A stretch of DNA of 11,292 bases from JBDSGC01 sp046594105. GTDB taxonomy: Bacteria; Acidobacteriota; Thermoanaerobaculia; Gp7-AA8. Below, piece after piece: positions 7,744-11,292 of the stretch. Within the stretch, counting starts at the first letter, position 1. Each line of letters begins with the position of its first letter. Position numbers and translations under genes: made by a program. The notes under the pieces are model-generated. The model had not been told where the DNA came from, ran no database searches, and saw nothing but the letters and a program-made list of their open reading frames with translations. The stretch lies in assembly GCA_046594105.1 (NCBI GenBank), contig JBKJQB010000220.1, positions 1 through 11,292 of the forward strand, read 5' to 3'.

Positions 7744-7917
7744 CTACTCTTTGCCGCCGTTGAATTTTTCCTTCGACGAGCTCGGCACCGTCGACAGGTC
7801 GACGGCGTTCTTCGTCGGCAGGGACGACTTCGGACCGAAGGGCTGGAGGCGGCCGCTGTAGGTCTTCTGGCGCATGGCCAGGCCCTCTTTGATCTGCTGG
7901 ATCTGGCTCTTTTTCAT
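7744..7917 (-). CDS. 57-residue basic microprotein coupled to the UDG-like gene
   Basis: This small open frame encodes a 57-residue protein beginning MKKSQIQQIKEGLAMRQKTY and ending KEKFNGGKE. The first half is helix-prone and Lys/Gln-rich; the second half is Ser/Pro/Lys-rich and likely disordered. I recognise no family and see no cysteines, signal or membrane segment. Evidence that it is real: its ATG overlaps the TGA of the UDG-like gene as ATGA, the classic coupling arrangement, and GGAG lies about 7 nt upstream. It ends exactly where the convergent membrane-protein gene ends. Being basic and downstream of a DNA repair gene, it might bind nucleic acid, but that is speculation. Confidence 0.6.
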   Translation of the reverse strand: MKKSQIQQIKEGLAMRQKTYSGRLQPFGPKSSLPTKNAVDLSTVPSSSKEKFNGGKE

Positions 7918-8576
7918 GTTGGTCTCCGTTGCGACACCCGGGCCATTCCCTCGATGAACTTCGTTTTCCCGCCCTGCGAGGGATGTCTCACTTTCTCATG
8001 ATCGATCCCCATGCGGGAAAGGGAAGCGCTGGCGGAATTGCCGATGGCCACAATCGTCCGGATCGGAAAGAGCCGCAGCAGCCACGCGATGAACGGCTGA
8101 CCGATCGACAGCTCGGCGCTGGTGGGGCATCGATTGGAGAGCGGGGTGCCGGCGTGAAACGGGTGGAACGGGAAGGCGTTCCACAGGAGTGGCAGCGGCT
8201 CGATCTCGCGGATCGTTCCCCACACCATCGTGGCGCTGGCCTCCGTCGACGGCCTCGTGGTCACATCCGCCTTGAGGAATCCCCGTTCCGCTCCCAGCAC
8301 GGTTCGTCCGTCATTGATGGTCACGCCACGGAGCATCAGCGACTCGCTGACGAAGGGGATGCCGGTCAGCCGTCCACCTCGATGGCTGGGCGCTTCTCCG
8401 ATCAGCAGAAGCTGCGGACGGATTGCCGTCAGATCGTCGAGATAGCGCTTCACGTTGCCCCGCCGGATTGCGTTGCCGGCGACCTCCAAACCGGTTCGGG
8501 CGAACTGGTTCACGGCAGGTCCTGACAGCTCGGAATCGGAGAGCGCGTCGACAAAGCGATCAAAGCGACGCGACAT
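7914..8576 (-). CDS. Uracil-DNA glycosylase-family protein
   Basis: This 220-residue protein has the uracil-DNA glycosylase superfamily fold. LLLIGEAPSHRGGRLTGIPF (56-75) is the motif-1 region that positions the catalytic water and base; WNAFPFHP (132-139) is the central strand region; VRHPSQGG (196-203) resembles the DNA-intercalating HPS motif. Members remove uracil or related damaged bases for base-excision repair. Only one cysteine (Cys150) is present, so the four-cysteine iron-sulfur cluster of families 4 and 5 is absent. GEAPS replaces the classical GQDPYH, so activity and base specificity are uncertain. ATG 8576 is chosen because TATCAT lies 8 nt upstream; TTG at 8600, with GGGAG before it, is the alternative. 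The stop overlaps the microprotein start. Confidence 0.82.
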   Translation of the reverse strand: MSRRFDRFVDALSDSELSGPAVNQFARTGLEVAGNAIRRGNVKRYLDDLTAIRPQLLLIGEAPSHRGGRLTGIPFVSESLMLRGVTINDGRTVLGAERGFLKADVTTRPSTEASATMVWGTIREIEPLPLLWNAFPFHPFHAGTPLSNRCPTSAELSIGQPFIAWLLRLFPIRTIVAIGNSASASLSRMGIDHEKVRHPSQGGKTKFIEGMARVSQRRPT

Positions 8577-8584
8577 GGGCGCGC

Positions 8585-8590
8585 ATGATA
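8585..8590 (-). promoter_or_regulatory. Putative -10 element TATCAT for the UDG-like operon
   Basis: On the minus strand TATCAT matches TATAAT at five of six bases and lies 8 nt before ATG 8576. No -35 box is visible, and no Shine-Dalgarno sequence precedes that ATG. Confidence 0.35.
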
Positions 8591-8626
8591 CGAGAGCCAA
8601 CCCATCTCCCGCCGAAGATCGATGGG

Positions 8627-8818
8627 AGCCGGCGGAAGCCGGCGCAAGAATGTAGCCCCCGGCGCCAGCCGGGGGTTACGGCGCCCCCCTTTTTGAGCCC
8701 GCGTCCGCGGGCGGCAGAAAAGGCCACCCGGTCCTGTCGCCCGCTACGCAGGCTCGCGAAGGAAGCATTCCCCACGGCTGGCGCCGTGGGCTACGTTCTT
8801 GCGCCGGCTTCGCCGGCT
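8627..8818. repeat. Intergenic inverted repeat with two internal hairpins
   Basis: This fills the divergent gap between the UDG-like and DUF2007 genes. The arms 8627-8658 and 8788-8818 are inverted copies (core GCCGGCGCAAGAA / TTCTTGCGCCGGC) with one substitution and one single-base gap. Inside are two perfect 8-bp hairpins with 4-base loops: CCCCCGGC/GCCGGGGG (8656-8675) and CCCACGGC/GCCGTGGG (8771-8790). It looks like a composite of the palindromic intergenic repeat type at 1755-1966, though not the same sequence. No gene is seen in this stretch. Confidence 0.8.
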
Positions 8819-8827
8819 GCTCGCAAG

Positions 8828-8833
8828 TACAAT
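8828..8833 (+). promoter_or_regulatory. Putative -10 element TACAAT for the DUF2007 gene
   Basis: TACAAT is followed by CAGCCGC and then TTG at 8841. It shares 13 of 15 bases with the element before the cobalamin riboswitch (9328). A start site at 8840 or 8841 would make the message effectively leaderless. It lies just outside the right arm of the inverted repeat. No -35 box at normal spacing is seen. Confidence 0.5.
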
Positions 8834-8840
8834 CAGCCGC

Positions 8841-9305
8841 TTGTCAGAACGCCTCATCACGCTCACCAGCTTTGCCACCGCGCAGGACGCCGAGCTCGCT
8901 CGAGGCGTTCTGGAGGCGGCGGGCATCGACGCTGCGATCGCCGAGGAGACCATGACCTCGATCGCGCCGTACATGACCCGTCCTGGCGCGCGGCTGCAGG
9001 TTCTGGAGAGTCAGGCAGAGTCAGCCCGCCAGATCCTGAACGAGCCCGAAGAGACTTCTCCGGAAGAGCTGGTGCCCGACGCGACCCTGCCGCTGGCAGA
9101 ACCAAAGGGTTGTCCCGCCTGCGGGTCACCGGACGTGCATCGCACGCGAAAAGCCCTCCGCGCGCTGCTCATCGTGGCGCTGACGATCGGCGTCGGACTC
9201 GCTGTGGACCAGACCATGGCCGCGTTCCTGGTGATGCTGGCCGGCCTCGCCTTCATCCTGGTCGCGCCGCGCTGGCGATGCTACGACTGCAGCCACTCCT
9301 GGTAG
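8841..9305 (+). CDS. DUF2007-type protein with split zinc ribbon and two membrane helices
   Basis: This is a 154-residue protein. Residues 1-68 match the DUF2007 (putative signal-transducing, PII-like) domain: MSERLITLTSFATAQDAELA, RGVLEAAGIDAAI, RLQVLESQAESARQIL. An acidic linker (69-88) follows. CPAC (Cys91, Cys94) opens a possible zinc ribbon that closes with CYDC (Cys147, Cys150). Between the two knuckles lie two membrane helices (about 106-122 and 126-142), so both knuckles would face the same side. The start is TTG 8841, where the conserved domain begins; the open frame upstream to 8799 lies in repeat DNA. There is no Shine-Dalgarno sequence, and a TACAAT lies 7 nt before. The gene appears monocistronic. 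Its function is not known. Confidence 0.78.
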   Translation: MSERLITLTSFATAQDAELARGVLEAAGIDAAIAEETMTSIAPYMTRPGARLQVLESQAESARQILNEPEETSPEELVPDATLPLAEPKGCPACGSPDVHRTRKALRALLIVALTIGVGLAVDQTMAAFLVMLAGLAFILVAPRWRCYDCSHSW

Positions 9306-9327
9306 TGGCGGCGGCCATCGGCCGATA

Positions 9328-9333
9328 TACAAT
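9328..9333 (+). promoter_or_regulatory. Putative -10 element TACAAT of the riboswitch-btuB transcript
   Basis: TACAATCGCCCGC lies about 29 bases before the aptamer, consistent with transcription starting near 9340. It is near-identical to the elements at 8828 (plus) and 1734 (minus strand). I see no convincing -35 box. Confidence 0.5.
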
Positions 9334-9361
9334 CGCCCGCTGTTCTTTCACAACCTACTCT

Positions 9362-9505
9362 GATTCGGTGTTCGGGAAGCCGGTGTGATGCCGGCGCGGC
9401 CCCCGCCACTGTAACCGGCGACGACTCACCCCTCGATGCCACTGCGCGATCTGCGCGGGAAGGCGGGGTGAGAAGAGCGACCCGGAAGCCAGGAGACCGG
9501 CCGTC
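9362..9505 (+). ncRNA. Cobalamin riboswitch
   Basis: This is an adenosylcobalamin-type aptamer in the leader of the receptor gene. Visible landmarks in order are GGTG and GGGAAGCCGGTG near its 5' end, a GCCGG/CCGGC stem (9379-9395), the conserved core CCCCGCCACTGTAACCGG (9401-9418), a peripheral stem CTCACCCC/GGGGTGAG (9425-9472), GGAAG, and the B12 box AGCCAGGAGACC (9487-9498). Bound cobalamin normally lowers expression of the downstream uptake gene. The expression platform would lie between 9499 and the Shine-Dalgarno GGAGGG at 9535. Edges are approximate. Recognition is by conserved core motifs, not by a covariance model. Confidence 0.95.
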
Positions 9506-9550
9506 TCAGAGCCCACTTTTGTTCGATCTTCTTCGGAGGGAAGAATCGTC

Positions 9551-11292
9551 ATGAAGCGTGCTCTCGTTTTCCTTTTTCTCGTCGCCGCAGTCCCCGCTTT
9601 CTCCCAGTTCACCTCGCAGTCGCAGCCTGCCACCGCCACCGTCGCCATCAACGACCAGATCATCGTCACCGCTTCCGATCTGCCGGAGAGCGTGCTTTCC
9701 ACGCCGGCGTCGGCCACGGTTCTGACGCGGGCGGACATCGAGCGCCGCGCCGCACTGGACATCGCGGACGTGCTGCGCGAGGTTCCCGGAATCACGCTGG
9801 CACGCAGCGGTTCCGCCGGCAAGGCCGCCTCGCTGTTTACGCGCGGAGCCGCATCGACCCAAACCCTGGTCTTGTGGAACGGCATCGAGATCAACAACCC
9901 CTACTTTGCCGGTTACGATTGGGGCCGTTTCTCCACCGTGGGCGTGGAACAGGTCGAGGTGGTGCGCGGTCCTTTCTCCGCTCTCTACGGATCGGACGCC
10001 ATGGCCGGCGTCATCAATGTCATCACTGACCCACGAGCGAGCAGCGTGCGCGCCGACCTCCAGATCGGCGGAAACGGACTGCGCAACGGGGCCCTCGAAT
10101 TGTCGCACGTCGGTCCTTCTTCCAGAGCGAATCTGGCCTTTGAGCGGCGGCAGGACGACGGGTTCAATCCGAACGACGACTTCCGTCAGAACAGTGGCCA
10201 TGCCAGCTGGAACTGGATTCCGTCGACCGCCTTCTCCCTCGGACTGAATGCGCGATTGACCAGCTACAAGCTCGGAATTCCGTTCAACACCAATTCCGAC
10301 GCCAGTGAGCTGGTGGCCAGTCCGGAGCGGCGCCAGTCCGGCCGCGAGGATCAACTGGCCGTTCCTCTGCGCTTCACTTTGTTCGGCCTGACCAGCAATC
10401 TGTCCGTATCGGAGAGCCGGCACAAGGATGATTTCAACGATCCGCGCGACCCATTCCTGACGTCGACCACCACGGATTCCAAACTGCGACGGGCGCGCTT
10501 CTCGTCGCGGACCGGCCAGACCTTTCTCGGCACACTCATCGCCGGCTTCGACTTCGAACGCGCCACGGTCACCGACGTCACCAACTACGGGCCCAACTTC
10601 ACCGACGCCCGGCGCAACGGGCGGGCGTTTTTCGTGGAGGATCGCTTCACGCACCCATTCAGCGACGAGTCGCGCCTCGAGCTCAGCCTCGGCATCCGAC
10701 ACGATCGCTTCGACTCGTTCGGATCTCAGACGTCGCCCCGCGTCGCTGCCGCCCTCATCGCCGGCAGCCACAAGATTCGCGCGGCGTACGGCCGCGGCTT
10801 TCGCGCTCCTTCGCTGGGAGAGCTCTACTACCCGTTCTTCGGAAACCCTGATTTGAAAGCAGAACGCAATCGCAGCTTCGAGCTCGGATACGACGCAGCG
10901 CTCGGCAAGGGCGGGCTCCTGTCGCTGACGTATTTCAACAGCCGCGCAAATGACTTGATCACCTTCAACCCCATCACCTTCATCTCCGAGAACCTGGGCC
11001 GCGTGCGCAGCGATGGCCTGGAGTTCGGACTGCAGCACTCCCTCGGCGCCGGCTCCTACACAGCGATCAGCTACACCTACCTTCATCGAAACGAGGACGA
11101 GGAAACCGGTCAGCGTCTTCTGCGCCGCCCGAAGCATGGCGGCTCCATCTCCACCGGATACCGCAGCGGCGCGCTCGATACCAGCGTCACGCTCCGGCGT
11201 TCCGGCACCCGTGACGACCTGCTTCCCATTGCCCCTTTCACGCGCGTGCCCAACTCCGCGTTCACCACCATCGACTGGAATGTGCAGCTGCG
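9551..11292 (+). CDS. btuB: TonB-dependent outer-membrane receptor, BtuB-like vitamin B12 transporter (partial, right edge)
   Basis: This receptor takes up cobalamin across the outer membrane using TonB energy. In view are 580 codons, open at the right edge. Residues 1-18 form a signal peptide (MKRALVFLFLVAAVPAFS). A TonB-box-like DQIIVTAS (35-42) leads into a plug domain (about 45-160): TRADIERRAALDIADVLREV, LVLWNGIEINNPYFAG, VEQVEVVRGPFSALYGSDAM, AGVINVIT. The beta-barrel follows, with typical receptor blocks such as GRGFRAPSLGELYYP, PDLKAERNRSFELGYD and ENLGRVRSDGLEFGL. Probably only the last strands are missing. Start ATG 9551 has GGAGGG 10 nt upstream. The cobalamin riboswitch directly before it is what makes B12 the likely substrate; other corrinoids or B12-linked ligands are possible. 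Confidence 0.92.
   Translation, partial: MKRALVFLFLVAAVPAFSQFTSQSQPATATVAINDQIIVTASDLPESVLSTPASATVLTRADIERRAALDIADVLREVPGITLARSGSAGKAASLFTRGAASTQTLVLWNGIEINNPYFAGYDWGRFSTVGVEQVEVVRGPFSALYGSDAMAGVINVITDPRASSVRADLQIGGNGLRNGALELSHVGPSSRANLAFERRQDDGFNPNDDFRQNSGHASWNWIPSTAFSLGLNARLTSYKLGIPFNTNSDASELVASPERRQSGREDQLAVPLRFTLFGLTSNLSVSESRHKDDFNDPRDPFLTSTTTDSKLRRARFSSRTGQTFLGTLIAGFDFERATVTDVTNYGPNFTDARRNGRAFFVEDRFTHPFSDESRLELSLGIRHDRFDSFGSQTSPRVAAALIAGSHKIRAAYGRGFRAPSLGELYYPFFGNPDLKAERNRSFELGYDAALGKGGLLSLTYFNSRANDLITFNPITFISENLGRVRSDGLEFGLQHSLGAGSYTAISYTYLHRNEDEETGQRLLRRPKHGGSISTGYRSGALDTSVTLRRSGTRDDLLPIAPFTRVPNSAFTTIDWNVQL

Noticed and set aside
8656..8693. Rho-independent terminator (hairpin then T run)
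   Set aside because: The hairpin is part of a symmetrical repeat, the T run is 14 bases away, and no gene ends nearby on this strand.
9506..11137. Long open frame (543 codons) on the minus strand opposite btuB
   Set aside because: It mirrors the TonB receptor frame, has no recognisable domain, and runs through the riboswitch. It is a by-product of high GC codon usage.

Overview
The window is high-GC bacterial DNA from a diderm (Gram-negative-type) organism. It holds a lipoprotein, secreted proteins and a TonB-dependent outer-membrane receptor. Lineage cannot be fixed from sequence alone. The gene content (MacB-type ABC pair, DUF4097 repeat protein, SprT-like peptidase, cobalamin riboswitch with a BtuB-like receptor) and the dense palindromic intergenic repeats fit Acidobacteriota-like genomes best, but this is only an inference. 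I see no phage, integrase, transposase, CRISPR, tRNA or rRNA.

Layout. (1) 1-1722, minus strand: an ABC exporter ATPase followed by its FtsX/MacB-type permease, which runs off the left edge. The first ~45 bases hold a piece of the same permease on the opposite strand. (2) 1755-1966: a nested inverted repeat in the divergent gap. (3) 2010-2951, plus strand: a small envelope/stress-like cluster of a BON-domain lipoprotein, a DUF883 (ElaB/YqjD-like) membrane-anchored protein and an unrecognised small membrane protein sharing an SVGVG anchor motif. (4) 2951-3768: a SprT-like zinc metallopeptidase gene bracketed by three copies of an ~85 bp repeat, one inverted and two direct. (5) 3825-4811: a secreted DUF4097-type protein with ten (T/S)SGG repeats. 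(6) 4959-7743: a tightly packed series of flavin reductase, esterase, MoaA and a four-helix membrane protein. (7) 7744-8576, minus strand: a uracil-DNA glycosylase-like protein and a 57-residue basic microprotein coupled through ATGA. This unit converges on the previous one with adjacent stop codons. (8) 8627-8818: another palindromic repeat in a divergent gap. (9) 8841-9305: a DUF2007 protein with a split zinc ribbon around two membrane helices. (10) 9328-11292: promoter, cobalamin riboswitch and a BtuB-like receptor gene cut by the right edge.

The most unusual signals are four. First, the inverted permease fragment at the left edge, which meets the gene at a perfect 12-bp palindrome. Second, a recurrent promoter-like element, TACAATCnnCCG, or weaker -10-like hexamers, placed 6-8 nt before start codons that lack a Shine-Dalgarno sequence; this suggests leaderless transcripts, some with GTG or TTG starts. 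Third, the repeat-bracketed peptidase gene. Fourth, the coupled 57-residue microprotein. Several genes (ATPase, SprT-like, UDG, DUF2007) have starts here chosen partly from that promoter pattern. I did not find a clear, wholly new multi-gene system.
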